Of a stretch of DNA of 64,000 bases, positions 13,301-28,300 are shown in pieces (position 1 is the stretch's first letter; each line of letters opens with the position of its first letter). Both the position numbers and the translations under genes were made by a program. The notes under the pieces were generated by a model. It was not told where the DNA came from. It saw only the letters and a list, made by a program, of their open reading frames with translations, and searched no databases. Source of the DNA: Lagopus muta. Its lineage: Eukaryota > Chordata > Aves > Galliformes > Phasianidae. Location of the stretch: contig NC_064447.1 of the NCBI RefSeq assembly GCF_023343835.1, forward strand, positions 8,452,501 through 8,516,500. The letters are read 5' to 3'.

Positions 13301-16300
13301 TACTCTATTAAAAACATTAATAAAACTTTATTTAAAACTGCCATCTACATAGAGGTTAAAACATACACAAGATGTGACTTTTGGTAATAACTGTTCAAAA
13401 CACAGAAAGCATCTGAAGATGACTTGGCAGGAGCCTGTTCCCAGCCCTCTGATTCCACTGCAAGAAGGGGAATGCTGAGGTTTATCATGGTAAGCATGAG
13501 TGGCTGAACTGAGAAGTGAAGGTGGTGTCAATTCAAAATTTAAGAGACTTGGAGTGCTACTGCCTCGCAAAAGGAACTTGGCAATGCCACGAGAATGAGA
13601 AAATTCTCTATTTTTGAATTAGAACAACAAATCTGAATCATTACTTGACTCCACAGCTCCATGCTCTTGGTGGAGGGAACCACACAGCATCCTTAGGAGA
13701 ACTGGAAGGCATTCATTCAGAAGAACATAATCTAGATCCTGCCCACTGATATGCCACTGGAAAAAACGCTGTAGCACACGAGCAGCTGTCCAAGATTTCA
13801 AACCTCACACTGACATTTCATAAAATGACATTTAACTTACATTAAAGGCTAATCAAAGAGCTGCCTGCATTCGCTTGAAGAAAAGCAAGAGTATTAAAAA
13901 GCTGTCCTAACAAAACATGATCTTGTTACATAAGTGCTATCCCAATAACACCATCAACTTTAAAAAACAGCATGGAATTACACAGATAGGTGGCAAGCAG
14001 CCTGAATTCAGCGTGAAGAGATACAGTCTATGACAACAAGCCAGAACAAAATGGTAACAAACCCTAATTTGCACAGCAAGATAATAAATTGAAAGAAAGC
14101 TTGTATTTATTGAAATCTTCTGTATTAATTTAGAGGCAATACAGTTTGTGACAAGCATAATCATCATGCTTGTGTATTGATTTCCAGCCACCCAGACTCT
14201 CATTCTATTACCAACAGAACTACCTTGACTAATCATCTTTTTCCTAAACACAGGTAAATATCAATGATTTCATAAGTTGCACTGCCCTGAAATACTCCTG
14301 CTCAAATCTCCACAGCTCACAAACTCCTGAAATAAAAAATAATGCAAGTACTGAGGAAGTAAGCTATTCTCTTTTGCTTCCCATCTGGCAGACAGTACAA
14401 GAACACCCTAAAAACTGAACAATTACTTGATGACATACTGCATTTGGTACACAGTAAGATCAGTCAACAGCAGCCTATGGTTTTACCAGGCACTGCCTAA
14501 AGGAGTTTTGTTGGTAGCTGTGGTATAAGTACCACCACACTGTTTAAACTAAACTATAGGACTGAGATGCATTGAATCCTGCCTCCTTTTTCAGCTACAG
14601 AACTCAGTGATGTGCACATAGCATGCCCACACTGCACCTTCCCAGTTACTGCGTTTTGGTCCTGACGGAAAGACGCACTTCAGCAAACAAGCTAAAAAGC
14701 ACATTTGTTAAGAGTGACAAAACCAAAACCCAAAGCAGACCCCACTGTGTTTGTTAACCTCAGGTATCAGTTTCTCTGTGGTACAGAAGATCTTGAAGTC
14801 TGGTTTTGTCTTTTTGAAGAACTCAAGCTTGAGATGTAGAAGACTGAGCTGTCTGTTTCTGAATAGATGTCTGTTTCTGCCAACACAGGGCAGGAGGGCC
14901 ACCAAGACAAGGATACCATGTCTGTGCCCAGCTGGCAGCTCTCCCCAAGAGCCAGCCCTGTGCTCTCCCCTCTTCTGCCCCTCCCTGACACGTGCAGCAC
15001 AACCATGAGCTGCAATTTGCCCATTCTTGGGCAAGTAACTAGCGCTCAGGTAAGTTAATTAAATACCAGGAGCGTCTCACAGCCTCACCTAGCAAACAAC
15101 ACACAGCTGCAGTCCCAGGTACATCAGCCCAGCACTAACTGGGCACTTGGAACAGGAAGGTCACCAGACTGGGACTGTGATCACTACCTCCACATGCTGT
15201 GAACCATCTCTGATAGAAAACAAACTTGCATAAATTATTCACCTTAACATCCAGAGACAGCAAGCAAGCAGAAAGGTTTTTTAAAAAAAAAAAAAAAAGC
15301 AAAAAGCCTTCATGTTTTAGTGCTAAGTTGCCACATAGCCTAACCTTCCAAAAAAATAATTCTATATGAATTCTAACACCTTAGAAAATTGAAAATATTT
15401 ACCTAAGTGTAATATGCTATGGCACACAAAGCATATGCAAGCCAGACATTCACACAGCACATGCTACTGAAAAGACATAAGGCAAAGAATCGGAAAAAAA
15501 AAAAAAAATCAGACAGAACTGTGTGAGACATTAACTACTACAAACACACCAAGTGTGAAAAAGGTGAGATTGAAATGGCTAACCTGACTGGTTAGGGGAG
15601 TGGCTCACCAAGTCCCGAATGGGAGGCATGCCTACAAAAAAAAAAAAAAAGCAAGAAAATTACAGGAGCACTGCTTACGTAACTCAGAGCTTTGAGTGCC
15701 TAAACCACTTTTTACTTCTAGACCATCTATTAGCATCCTTTTCAAGAGAGATTTCTCTTGAGAGCGCCCTCTCTCAGTCTATCAATTGCCTCGCCATAGC
15801 TCAGAACACAGCACAAGGGGAGACAGACTGATATAAACATCAGTCCTAAATGTAGGCCAGATTAAGTAGAAAATTTGCTGGCTTTACTAAGTATTTCCAC
15901 AACTAGTTAGCTTTTATACATTTGGCATTTAATTAGCAAATTTGAGACATCCTTAATTTTAAAAGTTTGATCTATAGAAAAAGGAGCACATTTTCAGTTG
16001 GAGATCTTAACTGTTACATTTAAGGCAATGTTTCCTAGTTTAAGTCAACCTTTATTTCTACTAACTGCCAATCTTAACTGCTCACTTCTTTCCTTACTCC
16101 TACAATACACAAGGAAAAAAAAGACAAAAAACCACACCAACATGAGTCACATGAGTAACTGTTTCCAAAGGCTCCTGGTTGCAAATTAGTTGCACCACTG
16201 CAAGATGCATAAGGATAAAGGGAGAGTGACTCATGTCATAAAGGAATCAAAATAACTTAGCCTGGATAAAAGCCAGGATCCTGACAGCTCTTGTGTTCTC

Positions 16301-19300
16301 TTATGCCCCACAGTTGTAAGCAATTACTGCTAGCAAATATTTCAGGTAACTCTATAAATCATTTCGTTGTAGAATAACCACCTGGCTATTCTGATGTGAA
16401 ACAAAGCATAAAGGCAAGCAAATGTACCAAGGTGGCATTCAAGACCCTTCTCTCACATGAAGTTTATGTATGGAGGGAAGTTTCAGTACTGCAATCACCT
16501 GAATTTGGTATGGAAATGTTCTGGTAAAGAGTTACTGATGTAGATCTCTTAAAATAACCGTGTTGGTACAATATGACTGTATCACTTGCCAAAGGAGCAC
16601 ATGGCACTGCAGATGATTGTACACATTAAATACAGACAAAGGGATTTTTTTTTGCCTATTTATTTAAGGAACCATGTAAATATAGCAGTACTTGTGTTGC
16701 CTGGCTTTTACAAATCACCTACCCAAAGTTAGAATCACACCTAAACTCAAAGAGGTCCCACTCCAGGGTATATTGGAGAAGGACAGGTTGGAGTCTAAAA
16801 GATGAACTGTGGAAGGTAAATAAGACCAAGGCTTTCAGCTCCAAAAGAATTAAGGTACTCTTGCATGATGCTGGACTACCATCACCTCTACATTACTTCA
16901 CAAAGCAATTCATTAGACTACATTCTGAAACCATTACAAAAACCCAGCACTGAAAAATCATTTTCCTTTATTGTCATCTTTCCTACATATTTCAAGGCAC
17001 TCACCTTCACAACATCCCAGACAGACACTATTGCTGGTTGTACTAGACAAAAGAACTTTCAAGCAGACTCATACACAGCACATACAAAAGTGAGATCTTG
17101 GCCTCCCAGTCCCATCTGCCAGATTTGACCAGTCTACCTTGCACGTACAGGAATGCCCCGAGTACAGCTCACAGTTTAAAAAGATCTGCCATCGCAGTGA
17201 CTGAGAGGACACTAAAGAGAATACAAATCTTTTGTAAGATGGGAAGGTAATGTAGCCAACGTTTTTCTCTCCTAAAAGGCTCTTACAATCTTTTAGTTAC
17301 TTGTCAGACATGTAGATCTACTACTATTCAAATACTGGATGAGCTTCACGGTCCTTTCCAACACAAGCTGCTCTGTGATTCTAGGATTTTCTAAAACAAT
17401 CAAGATTCAGGTTAACGAAGAAAGAGAAACTGACCTAGCAACAAAAGCAATTTGGATATTCTGAGATGTCATATCCCATTTGTTTCTAAATCTAAAAAAC
17501 AAAAGTCTGAGATACTACTCAGAACGCTTTGGAAGTTGAAAGATCTTTCTTTCTGATGTACATGAATCAAAATCAAATGCAATTCTTTGTACCATTATCA
17601 TTTGAATCACTTGAATCAATTATTAGGATAAAGAACAGAAATTCAGAACATGTAGTAGCTGTCACCTTGGCTTAAATATCTGCTCAAAAATAGGTATGCA
17701 TCTGCTGTATACCACCAGCAAAAACATACAAAGATGCCATTAGTTTCAGGCAAACTTGCACAAAGATGGCTGAAATTATCCTGTAATGTTTAACATTAAG
17801 CTACAACACCAGAGAATCTCTCATTTTGCCACAGCTTTCATTCGAAGTTTAAGTAATATTAGAACAAACAGCTCATCAGTAATCTCATTTCAAATATCCA
17901 GCTCTAATTAAAAGAAAACCAAGGCCCCTGCCCCTCACCTGGCTGTTTTTTGCTGCTGTTCGGCACTTCTCCGTTGGTCACCGGCTGTTTGGTTGTGACA
18001 GTGCTGCCTCCTGACTGGCCGTTTAATACTTTAGGAGTAGATCCCAGGTTTGCAGCTATAACTGGTAACTGCTGACCTCGTTTCAGAAGCTGTTTCTGTT
18101 CCTGGTGTCGAAATCGCGGTGGTACTTCACGAGGAGGGTATCGAGGCAAGGTTTGCTGCTGCTGATTGTTGGCTGTGGCCCGCTTGGCATTATTATTAGT
18201 GCTGGTTGCTGAGGAAGTGCCGTTAGAGGTGACAGGCTGAGGCTGGCTTACACTTGTCTTGGTTTGTTCTGGCACTACCCCCACCCCCAAAAAAAAGAAA
18301 GTTAGACAAAGTTATTCATCAGAACAGTAACTTCAAATACTCAACACTAATTAGATATTCTTAGATATGTGTACATATCACGCAATTCCAATTCTTTTTC
18401 CTGATTATAATTTTAACTCACTCCTCATTACAAGCTCTGTTACCCCATAGTCATACAGCTTTAACAGCACAGATCTGGATGAAGGAATGTCTCGCTGTCC
18501 CTTTTAGCAAAGGTAAAGCATGCTACTACTAAGAAACCTACAGTTTTTTCTGACAAATCATAGAATCAGAGAATCCTTGGAGTTGGAAGGGACCTCCAAA
18601 GGCTGTGTAGTCCAACTGCCCTGCAATGAGAAGGGACACCCAGCCAGATCAAGCTTCCCAGGGCCTGATCCAGTCTCACTTCGAAAGTCTCCAGGGATGG
18701 GGCATCAACCACCACTCTGGGCAGCCAGATCCAGCGCCTCACCACCCCCACTGGAAAATACACTCTCCTTATATCCAACCTAAATCTACCCTCTTTGTGC
18801 ATGAAGCCATTTCCCCTTGTACTATCACCACAAAGCCTGCTAAAGATTCTGTCCCCTTATTCCTGTAGCTTCCCTTTAGATACTGAAAAGGCTCTACGTT
18901 CATATTGGCAATTAAACCTTACATTAAAATATTTAAGTACTAAAAATAGAACTCTTACTCCCATGGGAAACTTAAAAGTGTTACCATATACAAGAAGTCA
19001 CCACCTCACAGGAAAAGAAGAGGAGGCAAACAGGACACTCAGAATAAAACTTAAGAAGTCACTTAAGACTCAGCAGCTGCTTTGTGTTTCAATGAAGTAT
19101 TCTATTCAGGCTATTAAAGAAAAATGTGGGTGAACCATTGTTTCCCAGGAGGTCCTATGGCAGCGTCATGGAGGTGAGCGGAGCAGCACTCAGCACTCTG
19201 ACAGCACTGACCTGCTGCTCCCTATTTCACAGCTGGCTGCAGAGGGACAGAACTACGAGGAGCAACTGCCAGACATGAGTCAATTTAATGCATGTATGAG

Positions 19301-22300
19301 GAATAGAAGGTATTCAAAAGCTCACAGATAAATTGGAGTTGATAAAAATTATTAGCGCTGTATCAGATTCCATTAATTAAGTTATTGCCTATATTCAATA
19401 AGCGGATAATTCAGATTCCTTCCTATATGCATCTGAAACACTGTGGATGACAACAAATTTAGATCGAAACTCAATTTCACTAAAACAAATCTTATGCAAG
19501 TGCATCTCCATTCCGTGCTTCCAACATTTCCCAATTTAGAAGTGAGAGAACTGAAAAATAACTGAGCATATTTTGTCATTGTCTGTTTTAGTAAATATCT
19601 CAGAATCTGTGAACAGCCCAACGCAACATTGGCAATCCCATTTCTGTGGTCCACATACTGCAATAAGCTCGGAAATTAAGAAAGTTTTCTTCACATATCG
19701 CAGTCTGTGCAGCCAATGGCCAGAGCTCAGCTTTGTGATCCATCAGCACGCCTTCTGCCACAACGGACCCATGCTAATTGCAGGGCTTCCTTACAGCTCT
19801 CTGCAGCACAGCCCACACCTGAGGCGTGCTGACAGCGAGACAAAACAAGCACTTCTCACAGCGAGCAAACCGTCACCGCGCCAAGGCAGTCACACAGTGA
19901 TGGCAATGCTGAAGGTCACACACGGCTCCTGTAGCCTTCTGCACACTGTGTCACATTTTTTAGTCTGACTGCCAACTCTGGTGCAAAGTATCCCCCCCAG
20001 AAGAGATTTTTAATCCCACATACAACATTGTCAACAAAAGATTCACTTCTCTTCCGTTTCCATTCACATACGATTGCTCCTCCCAGACAAAGTAGAACTG
20101 CTTCTACACGACATCATGAGACATCCAAAAAGATGCAAGCAGTAAGTTTAGGGCAGTGCTGCGACACAGCAACGTTAATAATTCACTTTCCTAATTACTG
20201 CTGCTTTAAGACTAAGTGCTCACTACTACAATTTAATCGACCTTCAGATCTTCGAACCACTTACAACTGTAAAGGAGTGCACATAACAACCAGGCTGCTT
20301 TCTGCCAAGCCACCCTGAAGCTATAAAATCAACAAGAATTCCCAAACAGTTGAAGAAAATTACATCTCTCATATCGTGTATTAATTTCCTTAAGAAATAC
20401 GGCATTCTTTGTACTTTGATAAGCAAACTAGACAGAAGAATCTTACCAGATAATACAGTTACTCTAAAATGGGTAGAGCTTATATTTGAACACTGATTTC
20501 CAACTGAAATTAATCATAAGTGCTTTTAGGTGCAACAGAATTACTTCATCTGCTCTTTCCCAAGCACCACAAAGTTTAAAGCTCCACAATTTATCCTGCC
20601 CAACAGTTTCTGCTCCACAACTTCCCAGAAGATCAAATAATAGATAATATTCCAATACGGCTGCTAGAAATTCCAACACTCCTTAATCCTTAGCATTTCT
20701 AGTTTCTTATAAACAAGTTGCTTGCTTAACAGCAGTTTTGCACAGCAGCATTCTGTTCTGAACCCCAGTAAAGCAGAGCGCATTATTAGCAGAACTATCA
20801 CAGCTAATTTACTTGTCCAATAACAGCCATTTCACAGAAAGGAATAACACCAAAATCACAGATTTTTTTTATAAAGAACAAACCTGCTGAGAACGCACAG
20901 AGCAGGGGATGGTGAAGTTAAAGTTTGCAGAGAGATTCCAAAGACAGACGCTTCCAACTTGTGTTGCTTTCCCACTCTGCAGATTTCATTAGAAAATGGA
21001 GGAGAAGCATGGTGTCATTTTACTGCTACAGGAGTGCTGCCTGCCAACTCCTCCTGGAGTAGGGGCCCAGTGACTTAAACTCCCCCTCCAATAAAAAAAA
21101 AAAATGGCAGCTGTCTGAATAACTTCGGTGCAGATGGAAAACAGTTTCTCACTCGCACAAAATCAGCTTACAAAGATCAAATCGTCCCCTAAAACCACAC
21201 AAAGAGCAGCACCGAGCTGTCATTTAAACGTTTCTTCTCGCTGCTGCTTAAGCTGACCCCTTAAAAATGTATTGTAACACACTCTCCCTGTACGTCATGC
21301 CCCAAAGAGTTGTCAGTGCTGGAATGCTGAAGGGCAAACAGAGGAAGTCTGGCTTTCAAGCTGACACACGTAAGATGTAGTGCTAGAATTTTCGTTGTGG
21401 AAAAATGGCCGCAGCTGTAAGCTCAGCTAGCTGATCTGGAAAATATCTCACTGTTTGCCAATTCATTAACCCCTGAAGATCCGCACAAAGGTAAGTTAGA
21501 TGCCATTTATACGGGCAATTTTAGCAGCAAGCACTTACAGCTCTGTTATTTTTGCTGATTTACATTAATTAATGCAACGTTTAAAAGCTAACGCAAGAGT
21601 TTTGGCAACCACGTAAAGAGTCCGGCAGACGAAAAAACGCCCCGCACCCAACACAAACAGAAGGCTCAGTGTGCTCCAGCAATTCTGCTTCACGGGGAAG
21701 AAAACGAATAAGAAGTTTCCACGGTGGGAAATATGAGTCAAAGATTTCAATTCCACACCCAGCTATTTTTAAAAAGCACTTTCTGTTTCAGTGGCTGATT
21801 CAAAGTTTATCCCGTTCTGCAACAGAAGTCAGCCTTTACGCCTGTGCCTTCCACAAAGCAGAGGAATTCTGGAGATCGACAGATGTGTTCAGTTCTAGCT
21901 TTACTGTTTTGCAAAGCACAAAAACACTCAGAACAGCCAACCGCCACAGCAGCATCCACACAAACATCAGTGCTCCGCTTTTGTAAATCCTTTCACTACG
22001 CCATTATGTATGTAATTAAAGTCTGACTCTAAAAAAAGATCCCCTAATGAAATCTCACATTCTGCAGCAGCCCATCACAATTACTGAAGCGAGCAACAAA
22101 AACAAAACTCAAGCATTCTTCTTACACAGCATTTAGCTGTGCTCAGTGTATCGCTGCTCCTGGCTATGGCGTGGTTTGCAGATGCCTGTTTCAGGAGAAA
22201 TCCCAGGGAAGTGGATTGATTTATCTGTCCCTAGCAGTGCTAACATCAAACACAGCAAAAATACCTATTTTGCGACACCGGAGGGGAATGCCAGAGCAAT

Positions 22301-25300
22301 TGCTGAGAACACTATAGAGCTGTTAAAGAAAGACTTCCAAGTGATGCTCATTCTTTTCTAAAACCCCTGATACAAGAGTACTTGGAGGGCACTCGGCAAG
22401 ATAGGGATTTGTTCTGCTGGCTGTTGCACACAGAAACCCTCACAGCTACTCGATGCATTTATCGTTAACTCCTGTGAACACCACCTTCCCTCTTTTGATA
22501 AAACCAGAGGTATAGAACTAGACAGAATATCTGGGATCCACAGCAATGAAACATGTGCATTTTTAATGACAGTACTACAGTGTTAAATGCTATTTGTACT
22601 GAAAACATTTACACTGGCACTTTCTTCTCTACTTCCATTCTTAATCCTGAACAGGAAAAAAAAAAATCAGCACCACCGACTGCTTTAGAAGGCACTCCTA
22701 TAATTTACATGCACACTGACAGCTACTGGTGCAACACTAATTTCTACCTCAGCTAAAAAAACATTTTGGAAACATCCAGGCTACGCTTAAAAATAAGGAA
22801 CGAAGCTTCTCTGCTTCCCACCCCCTTGGAAGCGGCTACTTTTCTGAAAGAACATAATTCTGAATTATTTAGAGATCCCATACTCTTGTATTTTATCTTC
22901 AGCTCATGCACAAAATAAATAATTTAAGACATTAACGCGATGGAAACTTGGAGACTTAATGAAACATTAATTTGCATCCTGCACACAAGCAGGCAGAACA
23001 AGGAAAGAGCTAGGTGCAACACAAGCAACAAATTTTGTTCCTACAGAAACTCCTGCAAAAAGTTGCACGTGTGAATCCCACAATGCCCATACTTCTTCAG
23101 AGGACTGCCAGCTTGTGCTTCTTTGACAACTCCGAATTCCCACTACGCTTGCTGGAATACCCTTTTAATAACACTGTAACATTACATTCGGAATGTAATA
23201 CTCTCATTCTATAAACAACCCTAGGTCTCCAAAGAATAAACAAACAAGAGAACTATTTATTTCATCCTTCATAAGAAAGGCATTTTCCCAGTGTGAAGAT
23301 CCCCCTGGGTGCCCTCCCCTCCCCCAGGCCACGTTCAGCCATTTGCTGCTGCAGGGCTGCCCCTGATGTGACGCCCAGACTGTCTGAGTACACAGGTCAG
23401 ATCTTCACCCAAAATGGATGTTATTCTTTAAAACTAAGTACTGTATCATTATTCTCCCTCACTATTTTTTTCCCCCCCCAGACATGGTTTATTAATTCAG
23501 AATACAAACAAATACTTGCACAATTCTTTACAACTGGTATATCGTTTTAGAGACTTCCTGGTAGGCACAGTGCATCCTGCATCAGTTTGCTGCCCTCACC
23601 CCACAGCAGCACTTCCAACACGTTCCACTGTTCAGCAATCCCTGCAGCAATGCTGAGCAGAGTTTCCAAGCTTCTGTTTCCAACATGGCTCAAGTTAAAC
23701 TAAATCCAATGTTCACACAAAAAAAAAGCAGTTCAAGGAGCTCACCATGCGATTGCCTATGTGATTGTTATTCACTTTCCAACCAACTTAAAAAGAAAGT
23801 GAAAATGATTTTTCCACTGCTTATAGAAGGAACAGAGAACTTATAAAACCTACAAACACTGAGAGCAACAGCAGCATTCCCAGCCTGCACCAAACAGCTC
23901 CATTACAGCTTTTACAATACAGACCATTTTGCCAGGATCAACCCTCCACATACAGCAATCAGAACTGGACACAGCAGTTGCTGATATATCAAGTGTTCCT
24001 AGCCCCACTTCTATGTAAAATATTTAGAAAATACATTTTGAACAGATCCAGTTGGTGGATCTGTAAGCAGTCAGACTAGAAGAGCAAAAAACCAAAAACA
24101 ATTGAGGAGATTGAGGTATTACATATTTGCCTAGTGCTGTGTAAGTACTTAAGAATAGAAAACAGGATGATGAGAAAAATTCCAGCTCCAGGAAGAAACC
24201 ATTCCCTTCACTCTTTTATTTGTGGCAGCTTTTTGAAATCTCACAGATGCAATTTTCCAGTAGCTTTCAGCTGAGCCACGTGATTCACCATATTTAAAAA
24301 CACAGAAACATTGCACAGAGAGAAAACTCTAAAGTAACTTACCTTTGATTTTTTGTTCAATGGCCTAGAATAAGAAAGAAGAAGCGTCAGTGATTTGCAC
24401 AGATAAGAGGAAGAGCCACATGTACACATGCCACTTACACAAGCAACGTTAGCTTTTGACTTTCCTCCTTTTAAATTATTTTAAAATTATTTTATAATCT
24501 CCATCAGAACCTTCTACTCCTCCCTAACCAACCTGTGCCTATTATTCCTCATGCCTAGAAAGCTGCTAAAATGTTAAGAGAACACAAAATTAATTTGAAA
24601 GATAAGCATTTGAAACAGACTAAATTAAACTTACAAATTAGCCTGTTTGAAGTGAGTTAAAAACTGTGCCTGGAAGCAAGGAAGCCCCAGACACTTCTCA
24701 TGCAGAATACAGCAGGGAAACAGAGAGGAACATGGAAATCTAAAGCAGGCAAAGTAAATGCCAGAGCTTTCAGTCTTTCATTTCCACAATTCAATTTGTT
24801 GCTCCTGTGACAGTGGCAAGATAGGAGATCTACTGGAATAAAGTCTCCTGCAATAAAAATGAGGATAGAAACATCTCTTGCATGGGAACACATTTTAATG
24901 GTGTGGCTTTACCTAGAAAAGTGAAACAGGCTTCAGAAAAGATCTCTCAGAAGCAGAAATCAGTTCTTCCTAGCTGAAGTCTTAATTATCACTTCTAAAA
25001 TGCATTATCTTGCTAAAGCAGAATGAGACTTAATCTAATAGGGTTACTTTGGTAACTGTACATAACCTGTCTTAACTATGGCACTGCACGTATTCATATG
25101 TGAATGTGAGTGACACAGTGAAGTCACTTGCAGCAATATTTAGGCTTTGATTATCTCTAGTTAAAACCGTGCGAGGGAAAAAGAGGCAGAGCATGTGCAC
25201 ATGAAAAAATGCAGTCATTTGATGTCAGCTTTGGTTAGGTTTAGATATCAGCACTCTTAGGGCTTACATGGAAATGATACTCCTGACACTTTGGTGTCAC

Positions 25301-28300
25301 ATCCTCACTTCTCTGGAAATTAACAGCACATCAACAGAAAGGCACTTTAAACCAGCAAAGGCACTTACAAAAATTTGCTATGCTGTCTAAATACAGCCTC
25401 ACACTCCCAAGAAAGATTTATTTTCATAAAAATTATGCTGTTACAGATTGGTAAAGATAACTACACTAAGAGGTCTGCAAAATCTCCTCTGAGGAAACTC
25501 CACTGTCCTAAAGGTAATGCTCACCCACTGGAATAAAGAGAGCAAAGTAAAACCAATGGCTGCTTATATCAATGCCTCTAAAAACCACATCCCACTCATC
25601 TCCAGTTTGCCTGCTCACCCTTATCACCCTGACTCCAATATCAGGGCTTCTCTTCCTCACTCGCCAAAAGGCAGCTGCAGCAACCTGTGGCTGCTACATA
25701 ACACAACTCTTCATTATGCTGACTTTATTTAACCAATATGGTTAACAGAAAAATTATACTGAAGCCTTGGGAAGTTTCCCATGCACTTGGATCTGCAGGA
25801 TAGTTTCTGCATAACAGCTGGTTCTGAACACTTGCTCCCAAGCATTTTTTTTATGGTCATAAAAAGGAGTATGGCATCCAAAGGTTGATGTCCTGCAAAA
25901 TCTGCTCTGCACCAGGGTGCAAGAACCACTCAAAAGGACAGAAGTTCTGCAAGCCAAGTGCCACACATCTGTGACCACTGCTGATCTCCTACAGCACTGT
26001 CTTTTAGTTTCAATTTTTAAAAGACTACGTACGCACAAAAACAAGCATTAGCTTTCCCTTCCATTAGCTGGTGCATGGTCATGTGCTTTCAAGCTTTGCT
26101 TGCAAGCCCAAGACTGATAACACCAAAAAGTGAGTTCTGAAGAGATCAAACAGAAAAAGACTACAAGATAAAATGAGCAGTTTTGGACAAACTGAAACTA
26201 TTCACAAATACTAAGGAGCAGATAAAAATCCCTTAGAACATTTGAGGGCTAATTTAATAAGTTTGCCATTTAAATCTATAATCAAGCCACATCAGTACTA
26301 GATTATTTTACTCTTTCTTGTTTTCTTTTAAACAGTTAACTGGCCGTTTGTTACTGCCGCTTCTCAGAGAGAGATCTGTAATGCAGATCAAGCCCAAGCT
26401 TTTCCAGGAACACAAATGACCACCCCTACAGCATCAGATAGCTTCTTGCTCCATAGGAACTTCTAACAATTCCTGATGGGTGAAGTCCAGATACGTAACA
26501 CTGTGCTAATGTCAGCATCCAGCAAGTAAACAAAGCCACATGGTTTAGGAACAGTTTAACAAGTACCCCATGAGCAGAAAAACAAACCCAAATTTTCAAG
26601 TTTGGTCTCTTCATTAAAAAAATACATATTTATGCTTTTAATTCTTCTAAATGTTACATTCAAGCATACACACAAGTCTTTCAAACTTGTGAAAATATTA
26701 AACTTCGGGGGCTACAGAGAACCTCTTAAAAGATTTACATTCTTCAAGTAAACCAGCTGCCTTTCAACCTCTGATTAAAAATTTCAAGAGGAAAATGAGT
26801 TATACTTTTACAACTGAGACCCAAAAATTACTGTGCAGTTTTGCTGTCAGCTACTGAAAAGATGAAGGAAGCTCTCCTATTGAAACACGAGCAAACACCT
26901 CACCTTTTCCAGAAGCAGCCTTTTCATACGATTTAAATTAGATTTACCATAAGATTAGACATGCCTAATTTCCCATAAGTGCACAGGGAACACCTTTGTT
27001 TAGGCCAACAAACAGGGAGAGCTGACAGAGGAAGCTTTCAACTTGAGACCAGAATCAGCAACGTGAGCGGTCATCTCAGAAGAATATTTAGTCTCTAAAT
27101 AATCTGTACACAAAGCCAGTTAAGATCTTCAAGATGTCTGATACCATTACATAACTGACAGCACATATAAAGCATTAAAAAAATTAAGAAAACACTGTTG
27201 TTAAAGAACTGACCAAACAATATTTACTACTAATGAAGCAAAATCCACAAGTACCCTTTTCTTTTTTTAACTCAACATACCTTTTTTTGAGCAGCTTCCT
27301 TCTTCTTCTTGTCTTCTTTTCTCTTTTTCCTTTCTTCCATCAACTGTTCTTCCTCTTCTTGCACTAAATCCCTGAACCACACAGTTGGTAATTAACTCTC
27401 CCAAAATACAATCTGTACACACATACATTCATTTTAGAACAATTATTTCAGAGAGACCCAAAAGGAACTGAGAAATATTATCCAATTAGAAGCAAGACTC
27501 CCACAGGGACAACGTACTTTCACTGCAAATCACAAGTGACAAAACTTTTAAGGGCAGCTGCAGTGCCAAAGCACATACAAGATTTTTTTTTCCCCCCCTC
27601 CTAAGCTCTCCCTGTTGTTGTGAATCAGATCCTGAGCTCTTGCACACCACGTTTCCCACTGCCTCATACCTTGTTTCTGACCCAGCATGAACCAGGCTGT
27701 GGGCAGCTCCCCAGCCATGCACACCGCCTCTATCAACCCCAGGCAGGCATCTGCAGCACTCACACATCTTATACACTGCCTCTGCCAACAACCAAGCAAC
27801 GCAAACCCATTTTGTTGCCAAAGATTGAGCTAATTCAGCTGGCTGTGTATGTGTGCAGATGCTACTGCTGACTTAAAGGACATATGAACAAGCAGGTATC
27901 AACTGAAGAGCATGGTCAGAGCAGAGATTTCAACAGCAGTGCAATTTTAGAGCTCCTAAACCGAGTGACAAAACTCTAACTTGTAGTAACAGGTTTTGCT
28001 TTCACATGTCATTAATTTAAATTCACTTAATATAAAGTTTCAGATGCTAAAACAGGCTTTGCAGTAACACCATTTCCCAGATTATGCAGGACTCTTCAAG
28101 TCAGACCTTAGTACATAAAAACAGTAGAGAAAATATGGAGAGTACCAAAAGCAGGAAAAAGTCAAGGCAAACAAGCTATCTGTGTCAGTAGGAACTAATA
28201 ACAAACTGTATTTCAATGTCATGCCTGAGAGACACAGTGATTATTGATGAGGACAAGAAGGAAATCTACACAAAACCACAATGGGTAGAAAAGACCAGGA

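Noticed and set aside
15047-15055. Perfect plus-strand CAG|GTAAGT donor inside TNRC6A intron 6
   Set aside because: One exact match is expected by chance on this scale; no matching acceptor or conserved antisense exon was evident.
20441-20475. 17-nt minus-strand segment between ttttag and gtaaga in TNRC6A intron 4
   Set aside because: Would break the frame between exons 4 and 5 and has no known counterpart.
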